In this document: in pieces, positions 10,949 to 22,712 of the stretch
How the letters are laid out: each line of letters opens with the position of its first letter
Position numbering within the stretch: the first letter of the stretch is position 1
NCBI RefSeq assembly: GCF_016808335.1
Contig: NC_053141.1
Coordinates: 26,526,261-26,590,260 of the forward strand
From: Panicum virgatum
Taxonomy: Eukaryota > Streptophyta > Magnoliopsida > Poales > Poaceae
Length of the DNA: 64,000 bases
Reading direction: 5' to 3'
Notes under the pieces: generated by a model
Database searches by the model: none
Told to the model about the DNA's origin: nothing
The model's input: only the letters and a program-made list of their open reading frames with translations
Program-made: the position numbers and the translations under genes

Positions 10949-12664
10949 TTGTTCCAGACTTTCTTTGTTGTGATGGAGCGACGTTGCCGAGTCATCATTG
11001 ATGGTGAGACTTGCAACAACCTTGCAAGTTTAGAGCTGGTTGAGACGCTTGGTCTGACCACAAAGCCACATCCACATCCATACTACATGCAATGGGTAAA
11101 TTCTTACGATAAGATTAAAGTAACTGAATTTGCACATATTGAATTTAGCATTGGTTTTTACAAGAGTAGTGCTGGTTTTGATATAGTACTCATGCAAGCA
11201 TGTCATTTATTGCTAGGAATGCCATGGACTAATATAAATAATGTGGCACATAAAAAGGTTGGAAATAGATATTCTTTCAACTACAACGGTAGAAAAATTA
11301 CACTTAAATCTATGACCGCTGCTGAAATTTTAAGAGAAGATTTTTTGAGACTGGAGAGAAGAAAGAATGAACCTTTTAGAAAAGAATGAGTTGTTTTAGA
11401 TGGTACAACAAATTCATATAAATCTAAATTTTTACAAAATGATGATATTGTTTTGCCTATTGTTGGAACTAATATTTTGCAGCATGAATCTGAAAACGAG
11501 GACAAGGTGACTGAGAAAGAACAGGTAAATATATCATGTAAGAGCTCTCTTTATGTGCTGAATTGTCCCTCCAATGATGCAAATAATGCTATACTAGTAC
11601 CTTCTCTTGAATTAACTTTGTCACAAGTAGAGAAGGAGCATGATAATTTTGATTTGGAGCAATGTACATGTGCTGAAAAAAAGATTATTATGCCTCTTAC
11701 TTGTGCACATGATGAGCTGAAATTATTGTCTTTTTTAAATACTTTGGGATATGTTGAGTTTGATACTCTATGTGCTCTTAGTAGTTTGGAAGAAAAATTT
11801 TTATGTGCTGATTTGTCATGGTTATCTAGATGTATATATCATTTTATTGGCAAATATAATTGTAAAGGAGAGTATATGGTGCATCGTATTTACATTTGTT
11901 CAAATCTGAAATCTCCTTTAGTTGCGCAACAACATGATCAACTAGAGGGTTACAATCACAATAATCATGTCATGTCCAAATCTCCAATTTCTATTTTAAA
12001 GCAACAGGTTAAATTTCTAAAAGAGGAGCACCATTGGCTACTACCTACAACCTGTCCTCCAACTAAGCTCAAACCGAGGACGGTTTGCTGTTAAGAAGGG
12101 GAGGATGATGAGGACACGACACCTATAGATACGCCCATGAAAGTTAAAGATAAGATGGGCTCATTTACACATTTGCTTAGTGACTTTTGGTACAACTCAC
12201 TTGGTTCCATATGTACATGTCCTTATTTGTTTGTAGGTACAAATGTGTTTCAAAGTGCAATCTCATCAAAGTCCAACATTCGGTTCGTCGGCAGCCCAAT
12301 AGTGCTTCAATGGGAAGGTCGTAACACATCTATCCGATGTGTGATTGAGGTCAATGAGCACTTGATGGAAAGCTTATTTGATAGGCTTTCAAATGGATCT
12401 TGTTTGAACTCAATATCATATCGGCAAGACTTCCAATTCATCAAGACATTATGTTGTTGTTTCTACCGGGATCTACATCATCATCTTGGACTTGTTATTC
12501 ACACATGGGACCCTGGACCAAGTTGGAGCACACCCCAAACATGTGAAGAGGAGTTAAAAGATGCAACCATGGAATTCAGACCCTTGCTTGAGCTCTCGCA
12601 TGCAATAATTTCAGAACTTAATGCCACATTAGATGTGCTCATGGTGTGTCATCTAGATCACTAA
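10949..12664 (+). pseudogene. Gypsy-type aspartic protease plus C-terminal polyprotein remnant, no RT or integrase
   Basis: One reading frame runs through 10949-12664 with only two stops (TGA 11387-11389 and TAA 12092-12094). The first 146 codons contain a retropepsin-like block of Ty3/gypsy type: 'CRVIIDGETCNNL' carries the IDG variant of the catalytic D[TS]G, followed by 'HLLLGMPW' in place of the usual LLGRPW. Conserved reverse transcriptase, RNase H and integrase motifs are absent. The end (12100-12130, acidic 'EGEDDEDTTPIDTP') resembles the tail found after integrase in related elements, so the middle of pol appears to be deleted. The first methionine is at 10973. This is a decayed, non-autonomous copy. 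Confidence 0.65.
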
Positions 12665-12826
12665 ACTTATTCTGATGTGTCGCCTAGGTCTCTAAATTTA
12701 TTCCGACGTGTCACTAGGTCCCTAAACTCTTAAAATGCATTTTCAGATCCCCAAACTTATTTAAAGGTGCTAGTCAGGTCCCTAAACTCTCATGATGCAT
12801 TTTAGATCCATAAACTTGTCCCACAA
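12650..12826. repeat. Minisatellite, unit about 35 bp around 'aggtccctaaactct'
   Basis: About five imperfect units contain variants of GGTCCCTAAACTCTT followed by an ATGCATTTT-like segment. The array is cut at 12827 by a solo LTR and resumes at 14090 with caggtccctaaactctcacg. Confidence 0.7.
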
Positions 12827-14089
12827 TGTTGTTGGTATTTCTTAACTCTTACAAAGAAATCCGCAAGCACACGGAAATATCGTTGTACACTTCACCCGGA
12901 GTATTCAGGGTATTGTATTTTCCACGGGGAATGGAGGTGTCTCGGGCTTCTAACTAGTTTACCCAGAGGAAGAGAGAGAAGGGTGGCCTTTGGGTAGTGT
13001 GGTCGTCTAATAGAAGAGATACTTTAGAGAGATTAACTAGCTCCCACTTGCTTACTTCGGGCACTAGCTTACTCCTGGTCTGCCAAAAGTATCCGGCTAT
13101 TACCTCTACATGCAAACCTCATGTGGGGAACTACAAGGGACGGACAGGGCTATCACCACCTGCCGCCTACCCCGACAGACCGTTGAGAAGATTTGCAAAC
13201 AACGGTAACCTCTAGCCTAGACACCACGTCTACGCTATTGATTACTACTTTAGCCCCGACTCCATCCACGACTCGAGCCATCAGACTAGAGCACCCATCA
13301 CGAGGACGAACGATGTTCCCACAAGCAAATGATAACAAAAGTTTAACTTAGATAAGAACTCAACAAGTAGACAAAGACTCGGATACTTACTCAAAAGAGG
13401 CTCATATCTGCTGAGGTACAAGCAGAGGGAAGCCGACAACTCCCGCCCTCCTCCCGAACTTTTCCTCGCACACTCCCTAGCCTAATCTTACAACTTTAGC
13501 CCCTCTACATCTCTCCTCTAGTGGTGTGTGGGCATGGATGAATGAGAGAATCGATGAGTGGTGGAATCAATGTGAATGTATGGTTTGCGGGAGTGAGGGA
13601 GGCTCCTTTTATAGCCTAAGGAGGTCGGTTCCCACCCAAACAAATATGGAAGCATATCCCCCCCTGCTTGAGGTTGAGTAGGCGCTACTCCTCGCAAAAA
13701 TGCACCTGGACTAGAGCCCGTCTGGGTTCGGGCGACCCAGAGGGTCGGCCGGCCCCAGCTGGCACACCCCTAGGCCCTCCTTCCTCTGGCTGGCTGACAG
13801 GTGGATCCTGGCCTTATCCCTTTGGTGCATGTGCCTTGACACGCCCATTTCCAGTGGTTTGTGGGCCCTTATTGTAAGTAAACGTAAGACCGGATCATCT
13901 GTGCATTTTCTTCTGCGTTCACTTGTATTTTCCTTTGTATTTCTGCTGTGGGTGCCTGCAAAGCATGTTTCCACTAAAACTCGTGGAATTGATTAGCCAT
14001 ATGCGGCCCTATAACTAAGTTTGGTGATTTTTTATCATGGAAAGCTGCAGGTGTTGGTGGTTGATTTAATGACTTAAGGACCGTCAACA
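12827..14089 (-). mobile_element. Solo LTR, minus orientation (family L1)
   Basis: Read on the minus strand it begins TGTTGACGGTCCTTAAG (14089) and ends CAACA near 12827-12830. It shares the 'aatccgcaagcacacgg' block, a TATA box and overall layout with the copies at 7239 and 16032. There is no internal domain on either side. The flanking 5-mers do not match cleanly, so the target duplication has decayed or my boundary is off by a few bases. Confidence 0.65.
13606..13613 (-). promoter_or_regulatory. TATA box of solo LTR 12827-14089
   Basis: The minus strand reads GGCTATAAAAGGAGCC. The position within the LTR parallels the TATA boxes of the related copies. Confidence 0.55.
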
Positions 14090-15104
14090 GGTGTCATACA
14101 GGTCCCTAAACTCTCACGATACTTTTTTAAAATTAATGTAAATATTGATTTGCTTATTTAAGTTAATAAAAATTTCTTTTGCTACTCTAAACTTAATAAA
14201 ATTTCTGTTTTGATTTTCATTGAGAATGGAAACAAATTGTCTTAATAAATTTATACAAATCACATGCAAAATATAAATATTTAGTAGGAAATATTCAAGA
14301 TTTGCATTGATATTTCCATGTGTTGATGCGAAAATTCCACTGGATGGATCTTCACGCTCCACGTACGCTAGGGCCAGGAAGATCTGCTTTGCTCCGTCGT
14401 ACCGAACCCAATCGGTGCACGTACGATGCATTCGATGTGCCAGTCAATTTGCCCTGTAATTGACAAGGAAGGTAAACATTAAATTCCAGAAGCTATCAGC
14501 TAGCCAGCCGATATCAGCAGCACGCGCGGATCAACTATCGTCCAGCCGATTCGCGGGGGTAGGACACGCCATGCTTGTGATGACGTAACCTGCAGATAAC
14601 ACCTAGATTCGGGTCCGATCGGCTATGGTCTTGACGACAGGAAACAAGCAGATAGCGAGCAGATCTTGACTGGATAACTTGTGACAAAAACTTAAAGCAA
14701 ACTAGATTAAATGACCCAACCTAGCAAGATCTAAGCATATGTCGATAACTCATGGTAAAAGCAACAACAAGCTAGGTTAACAAATCAATTAACCTAACAA
14801 ATTGGAAGCCTCTACCGGTAACTTGGTGAGCAAACTAAACCCACCGGACATATCTAGAGAGCTCGATAACTGGTGAACAGTTAGACCCCGCCGGTTGGAT
14901 CTAATGTGCTCGATAACTGGTGAACAGCTAAATCACACTGGACAGATCTAGCATGCTCGATAACTTTGAGCTGCCGGCGTTCTTCTTTCTCTTGCCGACG
15001 CTGATACTTGTTGATTAGCATCTGGGACGACAAATGTCGGTGAGGCTTCTTGGATCCTTCTCCATGTTAATATGGGCCCTGCCCCCGAGTTAACTGGCCG
15101 ATAC
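14090..15104. other. Minisatellite remnant, then gypsy internal-type sequence with a tandem repeat
   Basis: 14090-14130 continues the minisatellite of 12650-12826. 14131-14460 is AT-rich with no recognised feature. Around 14810-14970 a repeat of about 60 bp recurs two to three times with the core 'gctcgataactggtgaacag'. 14970-15104 probably belongs to the gypsy element whose gag lies next on the minus strand. Confidence 0.4.
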
Positions 15105-15935
15105 TCACGCCTTGGGGTCCACGGCTCCCAAACGCTTGGCTCGTTCAGAAGTCAGTAGCTTGGGCCCTGTCTTGGCATCATGGTCTATCACCTCTACCAT
15201 GTTGGTAGGGAAGGGATGACCATCGATCTTCATCGGCTTCTCTGGTGCGTCGAACTTGATTCTTCCTGCTTCGATCACCGATTGGATCTCCTTGTAGAAC
15301 ACTCTGCACTCGTTAGTACTATGCGAAATGAAGTTGTTCCACTTGTAGTACTTGCGATTCTTTAACTCAGCGGCCCACAGAATAGTATAGTTTGCAGATA
15401 ATTTGATCTGCCCTTCCTGAAGTAACAGATCAAAGATCCGGTCGGCCTTTGTGATGTCAAACCCATACTTCTCTTTTCCCTTTTTTGCAAACAGGTAGGA
15501 AACTGGCTCTCTTTTTTTGGTCCACTCAGTCAAGCCAATCTCCGCCTTGTTTTTGGAGTTAGAAGAATCTCTAGCAAAGTTTACCCTTTTTTGGAATCGT
15601 GGTACACGCTTGGACTGGGCTTGAACATGAACACATGCCAGCCTTTGAGTGAGATGGCTCAAACTCTCAAATTCATGAGATGAGAACCTCTCTCTGATAC
15701 GAGACAGTAATCCCAGAAAAGCCAATTCAGCTAATTGGCTATCACTGAGAGACAAATTGAAGCATCTACTCCAGATGTCTCTGAACCTCTAGATGTAACT
15801 GATGGCAGGTTCATCATTCCTTTTCTTGATCGCCGTCATGTCGATAATCTTCATCACATGTACTCCTGCGAAGAAGTACTTGTGGAAAGATTTCTTTCAG
15901 ATCGACCCATGTTTTTTATTACTATTCACTTATCA
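15105..15935 (-). pseudogene. Tat-type Ty3/gypsy gag fragment
   Basis: The minus-strand coding region has the C-terminal half of a retrotransposon gag domain ('RFRDIWSRCFNLSLSDSQL' just upstream of 15755) and 'FDITKADRIFDLLLQEGQIK'. A degenerate zinc-knuckle-like block 'YYKWNNFISHSTNEC' follows. The matching block in the gag at 39629-41602 keeps Cys where the first position here is Tyr. A stop interrupts the frame near 15790. The adjoining 'GHPFPTNMVEV' is also shared with that element. LTRs for this copy are not visible. Confidence 0.75.
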
Positions 15936-15949
15936 TGAACCCATTGCTA

Positions 15950-16031
15950 TTGATCTGCTTATATTATTCTGAGCATACGTCCATTTACCTATAATATTGT
16001 TATGCTACTCTGAGCATGTCTATTTGCCTAT
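15950..16031. repeat. Minisatellite, unit about 38 bp, left part
   Basis: Two imperfect units contain 'ttctgagcatacgtccattt' and 'tctgagcatgtctatttgcc'. The array is interrupted at 16032 by a solo LTR and continues at 18189-18262 with two more units. Confidence 0.7.
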
Positions 16032-16408
16032 TGTTGGCCCCTACGAACGTCACCACTCAGTGAGCAGCAATGATGCTCGCAGATGCCAAGGGGGTGGCAG
16101 GTATTTCATAAACCATGAATAAATCCGCAAGCACACGGAATACCGCTATAACATTTTACTTGAGAGTATACCGGGGTGTCATTTATATTTCTGCAGTGAA
16201 GGCGGCGAATGGAAGTACATAGGCTAATTAATGAACTAATCTAGATTGGATATTCAATTGCATAAACAGGGGTAAGATATATAACATGGTAGGAGGTAGT
16301 GTGACACACACACAAACTACCCTCAGAGATAAATAAACAAAAGATGCTATAGGCAGGAAGAAAGGCAGAAGTTAGAGCTCAAGTCAGATGTGCTAGGCTA
16401 GCTATATC

Positions 16409-16949
16409 CAGGGTTCACCTTACCGGTGGAAACCGGTCCGGTCCGGTTCCGGTTTGGGCCGGTACCAAATCGGCCCAAATTCAAAATTCAAATTTGAATT
16501 CAAAAAAATGAAAAATTCTCAAAAAATTCATAAAAATACTTCAAGGTGCGACGAATCTAATGGTGTCAAATTTTCTCAAAAATTCGTTCATTTAACATAC
16601 TTTTCGGGCATTTAAAGTTAAAACAAAAAAGAAAAGGAAAAAATGAGACGGCCCATTAAGGCCCACTTGGTAAACCGGTCAAACCGGCCGGTAAACCGGT
16701 CCAAACCGGTTACGCATGCGATTTTAAATTTGGATTTGAATTCAAACCGGTCAAACCGGCCGGTAAACCGGTCAAACCGACCGGTAAACCGGTCTAACCG
16801 GTCGGTATACCGGTACGAACCGGTTGAACTGAGTTTTTTGAATTCAAATTTGAATTTGATCGGTTTCTACCGGTAACCGGTCAAACCGGTCCGGTAAACC
16901 AGAACCGGTGGCCGGCGGTTTGGGTCAACCGGTCGGGAAAAAAACCCTG
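16409..16949. mobile_element. hAT-type non-autonomous element (541 bp) nested in the solo LTR
   Basis: The termini are CAGGGTT and AACCCTG, flanked by a perfect 8-bp duplication gctatatc (16401-16408 and 16950-16957). Removing it restores the continuous LTR sequence seen in the copy near 8230. The inside is packed with CCGGT/ACCGG motifs (16660-16930), giving an open frame of RPVNRSN-like repeats that I regard as non-coding. Confidence 0.9.
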
Positions 16950-17593
16950 GCTATATCTATGCTATCTTATGGTTAGATTGTCAAATCTTAAACTAGTACA
17001 ACAGAGAGACCACCCTATGGCTGACAGGAGGAGCCCAAACAACCATGCGGCTTTATGTACCTCCTACCCTCCCAATCGAATATGGAGGATTAGTAGGGCT
17101 CGGACAAGGCTGTCACCATCTGCTGGCTACCTCTCAATCCGTGGGAAAGGATGACATCCAGCAACACTTATCTAGTCTAGACACCAAGTCTATATTAGTA
17201 AGCGATACTCTAGCATCCCGCGCATAGCCCCCACCCTCCGGATGGACAAACATTACACTAGAGCAAACATACGAATACTGGAACAGTTGATAGAGTTCTA
17301 AGGCCAATATGTTAACCATCGCAAGCACAGAGCGATCATACAATGCAAGCATCGTATGATAACACAACCAGATCACGAAGCATATATCCGACAACTCAGA
17401 ACATACTTCAAGCAGATATCGGTAACCATAGTCTAATTCTATTACAAACGACCGAATATTAAAAGAGAGAACTAGAAATGAATCCATACCAGAACTCTCG
17501 AGCAACTCTGGAGACTCGATGACTCCTAGACTTCTCCTAAACTCCACTAAGCCTATTGACTAAGCAAGAATGGCTTGAGGTTAGTGAGAGGTG

Positions 17594-17650
17594 AGGTGTG
17601 TGTGTGTGTGTGTGCATGCGCGCGTGTGTGTGCGTGTGTGTTTGTGTGTG
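17594..17650. repeat. (GT)n microsatellite
   Basis: This is a GT-rich run with GCGC interruptions inside the solo LTR, about 85 bp upstream (plus-strand direction) of its minus-strand TATA box. Confidence 0.85.
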
Positions 17651-17674
17651 TTCATTCCTTACCCCCTCCCCTTG

Positions 17675-17682
17675 TATTTATA
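17675..17682 (-). promoter_or_regulatory. TATA box of solo LTR 16032-18188
   Basis: The minus strand reads CCCTCCTATAAATACAAG, nearly identical in context to the plus-strand LTR at 7583-7599. Confidence 0.6.
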
Positions 17683-18188
17683 GGAGGGAGCCACGACCGA
17701 GCAGCACTCCTTCCTCGGTGAACCGATATTGTGAGCAAATGCCAAGCCTCCACGTGCCCAGTTCAAGGCGGTGGGGCCCATTGGGCCGTCGGCCGACCAG
17801 GGTGGTCGGCCGGCCACCCTGGTCAAGTCGGCCGACGGTCCAGTGGCCCCAACCGCAACAACTGCTGGCTGATGGGGGTTGGGCTGTCCTGGGCCTCTCT
17901 TTGTCTTAACACCAGGGATTGGCTTGCCTTGACTGGTTTTGATTTGGTTCGTGGGCTACACTTGGTCCATTTGAGTCTAAATCTGTGCTCTAATATTTTC
18001 TGCAATTTTATGTCGGGCCAAAGTGTCCTTGCAATCTGCATATTAGCTCAAAAACACATTTTGCGTATTTCTAAAGGTAAAGTGTGGTTTAGGTATTTAT
18101 TTGGATAAAGATGCGTGTAAGAAATACAAACTCTTATGATTTTTTAATCAAGTTGACGCCTGAAAATGGTCGTTAGTGAGCGTCAACA

Positions 18189-18262
18189 CCTATGATTTTG
18201 TTATGCCATTCTGAGCATGTCCATTTGTCTATGATTTTGTCATACTATGATGAGCATATGGC
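18189..18262. repeat. Minisatellite, unit about 38 bp, right part
   Basis: Two units carry 'attctgagcatgtccatttg' and a diverged 'atgatgagcatatggcat'. It is the continuation of 15950-16031. Confidence 0.65.
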
Positions 18263-18840
18263 ATCTGCCAGTGATTTCTATCATGTAAAGTTGATATGAT
18301 TGTAACCTGTTTAAATTTGATTCTACTTTAAATTCTAGTAGTAACTTAGAGCTATTACTTGCTGTTATGATTTGATGATAGTAGTCCATTGGATTCTCAA
18401 TTCTTTTTATTGTAAATATTGCCGACTGAAAGTATTTGACATTTTGATAACGTGCTCTTTTTAGATTGAGGATCATATGCAAGGAACAAAGATAATCTTT
18501 TATTATTGTAAGATTTTTGGCAAGATTAAAACTTAAGTTAGACTATCGTTTCACGCTGAGTTTTACTTGTGCTATTGTATGTATATGCTGAGATGGATAA
18601 AATTTATTTCATGTAATGTAATGTTTAATATCTTGTGTTTGCATGGGCTGTTTTATATTTATGAGCTGAATGTGTATGGGATGAAATTTTGGGCCAAAAA
18701 GTGACTCACTTCTAAATTGGCCCAATTAATAAATGTGCCATGAATGAAAAGTCAACATCCAAGTGAGCAGACACGTCATCACGAGCGCCATGTCATCATC
18801 CACGTTGGCATCCACATCACCATCCATGTCAACTGACTAT
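18263..18840. other. No recognisable feature
   Basis: This is AT-rich DNA. Near 18770-18830 a few repeats of 'cacgtcatcacgagc'/'catccacatcaccatcc' style occur, which could belong to the CACTA-like segment that follows. Confidence 0.35.
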
Positions 18841-19460
18841 ATTCAATCCATGTAAATTTTGTGACGTTTATTTTCGTCACAAACACTGGGTCTGAGCTGG
18901 GTTGCGCGGGCTCAATGCCAATCTATGACATTTTTCGGGCTTGGTAACGACGAAAAGCAGGTGTCACAAATTAGTGACACTATAATGATTGTCACAAAAT
19001 TTGTGACAAAAAATATATTTCATAGTATACATTTTATGACCCACATTAGACCGTCCTCAATCCATGGTGTCTGTAGATGGTGTCTAAAGAAAAAAGAATA
19101 AGAAACTATCCATAGACACTACCTTCCCAATGCATAGTTTTTATGATAAATTAAGAAAATAAATCTCATCCAATCCTCTCTTTTCTCTCTCCTTGCCTTA
19201 CCTATCACACTTTTCCATTTCTAGATTTTTGGGTAGACATGGTGTCTTGCATGAGAAATCATATTTATCTTTTCCCTCATTAACTAGCTTGTCATGTTAC
19301 CAAATTACTTATGTGGCAGCCTCATTAATGTTATGGACATCATCCTAGTAGGAGAGTTGGGGATGGTTTTAGGCGACGAACGTATTTTCATCACCTGAAC
19401 GTCACAAAATGCAAAACACAATGAAAACAACCATTTCTGTGACATAAATAGAACATCACC
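18841..19460. mobile_element. Possible CACTA-type subterminal region
   Basis: Several short direct and inverted motifs of the type TTCGTCACAAA and GTGACGAAA (18858-18890, 18940-19010, 19370-19445) resemble subterminal arrays of grass CACTA elements. No CACTA terminus could be located, and the array is split by a MITE at 19049-19368. This is a tentative call. Confidence 0.3.
19049..19368. mobile_element. MITE (320 bp) with TTA target duplication, PIF/Harbinger-like
   Basis: The left end GACCGTCCTCAA and right end TTGGGGATGGTT are inverted repeats with mismatches. TTA flanks both sides (19046-19048, 19369-19371). TTA duplications fit the PIF/Harbinger (Tourist) group. It is non-coding. Confidence 0.55.
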
Positions 19461-21005
19461 TAAAGTCAAATCTCTTGTTTTTTTTTGAGGGGTAAGTCAA
19501 ATCTCTTGTGGTCACTGGATCAGGGAGGAGAAAGGCGAGCGGGCGGTGCTGGGCCGCAAGCTGGGCTGGGCCGGCTCGAGCGCCTAGCGGGCTGGTTGTG
19601 GGTGTGCAGTGCGGGATGGGCTGCAGTGGCTGGGTAACAGGCCAGCGAGGGGAAGCAGGCCTGTCGGCCAGCTAGGTTGATCTGGGTGCACTAGGCTGAG
19701 TTGGAGTTAGGGTAGGATTTGGGCCTATTTCAGATATGGTTTAGGGCTAGGCAATGGGTAGCGGTTTGACGGATTGGGTCGACTGTTGGGTTAGAGTTTA
19801 GGTGGGTCTCGTGGAATTGTTAGCATTTGAATTTAAGCAGAAGAGCACACTTCAATTTAAATTCCACACAATTCCAAACAAAAAAAAATCCTAATCGAAT
19901 TCAAATAAACAAGTAGATCCAAATAAAACCGAATATCTCAAAATATAATCGCACTAACAATAATAGCCTTAATTCAATTCATAATTTTTAATTACTACTA
20001 GGAATTTAAAAGGGTAGAATTCACACTTAAGTGGGTCTAACTGCAACATTGCCAGAATTTTTTGTGAAATTCACATTTTTCAACTTACTGAGATTCTGAA
20101 AAAAAATCTGCAATGTTACAAAATTCCTCCTCATTAGACATTCTAGTTCATTCTTAAACCTGGTATCTCATTCGCTGTGTTTTTGAATGCCATAATTTCC
20201 CATGGATTTTCATGTATCATTTGGGCTCAAAATCAACCAGAGCACATATTGTTCTTCTCCCGCAAATGGCATTTCCAGTCATTACTGAGATCACATATCA
20301 GCTCGAGCAGATTCCATTAGAATGCGATATGAGCCCCCACAAACCCAATGATTGAATGCAATGGGCAGAGAAAGATCAAGAAAATGCATTGAGAAGAAAA
20401 CACTATGAGGAAACAGAAATACAAATGCAAACAACGAGCGGATTCTGTAGGGAATAATATTTGAGGCGGCCCCAGATTACAAACCAAAATGAACGCAGAT
20501 GAACTGGCGGCGCAATCAAGAGAAACAGCCCAAAGGGGTGACCTGAGAACACAAACCCCGCTGCGCTCTATCACGAGGCGGTAATATGTTTTGCGCGACG
20601 GTGCTGCACCTGTGTTCTCAGGGCACCCCTCCGGGTTCAGCTTCTCTTCACTCAAGTTGCATGAACATTGAACACACCGCAGCGGGGGTCTCCTAGGCTG
20701 CTACTGCTAGATGGCGCTGTTGGCCACATATGGAAGCAAACTAGGTGGTGGAGAAAAAAATGAGTATCAAGGTCACCTGGAGGATGAGGACGGAAGAAGA
20801 AGAAACAAGGGAAAGTAAGAAAGAGTGGAAGGAGTGGAAACAAAGAAGGAATGAAGCGAGACTGCGAGAGGAAGCAGGCTGCTTCATTTCCTGGAATTTA
20901 TGATATGGGCATTTGAAGAGGACATGCATGCGTTTGCTCGAGGTAAGGGGCATTGCGTTGGCAGCGTTGCGTAACATCACATGGCGAACTGCCATCATGT
21001 GCCAT
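19461..21005. other. No gene recognised
   Basis: GC-rich sequence at 19530-19800 is followed by AT-rich DNA. A 112-codon open frame on the minus strand (20317-20655) includes 'KTYYRLVIERSG' but ends in hydrophobic, low-quality sequence. I cannot assign it, and it lacks splice or promoter context. Confidence 0.35.
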
Positions 21006-21010
21006 CCTAC

Positions 21011-22147
21011 TGTTAGATATCTAGTCAATTTTCGGTATATTTTAATTCCAAATATTAATATCAATTTCATAATATAGATGAGTGATAATATGCGTACAAG
21101 ATATGTGTATGTGTTCATGTTATTCTCACTAATAAGCATGAACAAAGAATTAAACCAGAGTAGGTTTAGTAAGTACCCTAAGGCGGGACCAGTGCCGGAG
21201 GCACTGGTTGCGCCGTTACCAGCTGGAATAGACATGCTATTCGACTGGTCTTGCTCGAAGTAGCCGAACTATGTCGATGCAGGAAGATGTTCGCAGTGCA
21301 GTCCCACGAACGGTTACGCCGGGAAGTAGACGAAGTAGTCGTTCGCACGAGCGGTTACGCCGGGAAGTAGACGAAGGAGTCGTTCAAGGAGCGAGCAGTC
21401 GCGTCAAGACGCTTCCCAAAAACCTAATTGCCCGCGTCCCGTGCAGGACCTTCAGCGAGCAGAGGTTCCGGAGGCCCTGCTCTCGCTAGACCTGTGCGCG
21501 CAGTGCTAGCGGTGGGGAAGGCAGAAAGCAGCTGAGGGAGAAGGGAGAGGTCTCCTGAAGAGGAGTACCTGGATGAGTGCTTGAGATGAGTGAGGATGAG
21601 AGGAGAGGGTGCTGGTTTATATAGGCACGATATGCCTCAGGTTCAACGAACCTGGACATCATGAATGACTTTGATGAGCAGCAGTTAATGTGCCTCAGGT
21701 TCAACGAACCTGGACATCGTAAAGAGCCTTCAATGTCCGGTCATTAGTGACGACATTAACCCTCTGTTTTAATACTCTTTACGGCAAAACATCCTTCTCA
21801 TCTCAGCACATCACGTCGCACCGCACCGCACCGGCACCTGCACGTCACGTCCGGCCGCGCACGCGCACCGCACCGCCCGTCCGGCCGGCCCGCCGCGCCG
21901 CGCCGCGCCTCGGCCTCGTCCACGGCCACGGCCCGGCCCGGCGAGGCGAGCGAGCGCGCGCGCGTGTGGTTCACCGTCCTCCTCTTACCAGCTTCACAAG
22001 TGGTGTACACGAAGTCCACCTTTTAAGTCGGTTGAGATCCTCCTCAATTCCCGGTACGGAATTAAGCATTGATTCCCTAGCATTAATAGTGGGCTTTAAA
22101 TTCTTTTAATGCTTTAGAAGTAATGGGCCAAGCCCATTACTCCAACA
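21011..22147 (-). repeat. 3' LTR of the copia element (1137 bp)
   Basis: It reads TGTTGGAGTAAT...GATATCTAACA on the minus strand. It contains a TATATAAA box at 21616-21623, a 41-bp direct repeat at 21307-21388 and two AGGTTCaacGAACCT palindromes near 21638 and 21696. Relative to the other LTR it carries extra sequence near 21780-21800 and in the GC-rich block near 21880-21920. Confidence 0.9.
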
Positions 22148-22712
22148 ATCCCCACCAAGAAATTCAAGCCACACTAGAAATACCCTCATTCCCTCATTGA
22201 TATACCAGTATTCGACAGAGACTGTTAAGTTGAACTTCCATCTAGGACAAAGGCTACACTTATTCACAACTGTGCAATGGACTATGCCTTGAATTGCCAG
22301 TTTTGTGCAAACAAGTTTGACCAGAGCCCTACACTGGTACTAGGCTGCAAAAGCATCCCCGCGGTTTGGAGCTTATAAGTCATACTCCAGGCCCTTCATG
22401 AGTTTCTAGAGAATACCCAATTCTCATAGACCATGACCAGTGGTCAAACTCATATAGGTGTGTTCCTTTCAAATGTTCTGTAGGACAACATCTTTGTTTC
22501 AAGAAAACAACTCATTTGTTTAAAAGAAACCACCTGGCACACATTAAAGTATAGACCAACCTGGCATACAGATTAGAAGAGAAATGCACCTTATACACGG
22601 AATGAGCCCTTTTCACAAAGGTTCTCTTCTCACAGTTAGACTTTAGTTGGTTTCACCATCCTAATTCACGGGATCTCCGATCACATAGGACAGGTTTCCA
22701 CTATAGAATGAC

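Larger units (their letters stand above)
16032..18188 (-). mobile_element. Solo LTR, minus orientation, with 5-bp target duplication CCTAT
   Basis: The ends are TGTTGGCCCC (16032) and GCGTCAACA (18188), a TG...CA pair. Flanks are cctat at 16027-16031 and 18189-18193. Without the nested hAT element (16409-16949 plus its 8-bp duplication) the LTR is about 1.6 kb. No internal coding region is present, so it is a solo LTR formed by LTR-LTR recombination. It is the best-defined member of the family also seen at 7239, 12827 and probably 42763. Confidence 0.85.

Noticed and set aside
15950..18262. Tandem repeats as a CRISPR-like array
   Set aside because: Units are diverged, head to tail without unique spacers, and the DNA is a plant nuclear genome.
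20317..20655. 112-codon minus-strand ORF
   Set aside because: No recognisable domain, hydrophobic C-terminal part, no promoter or splice context.
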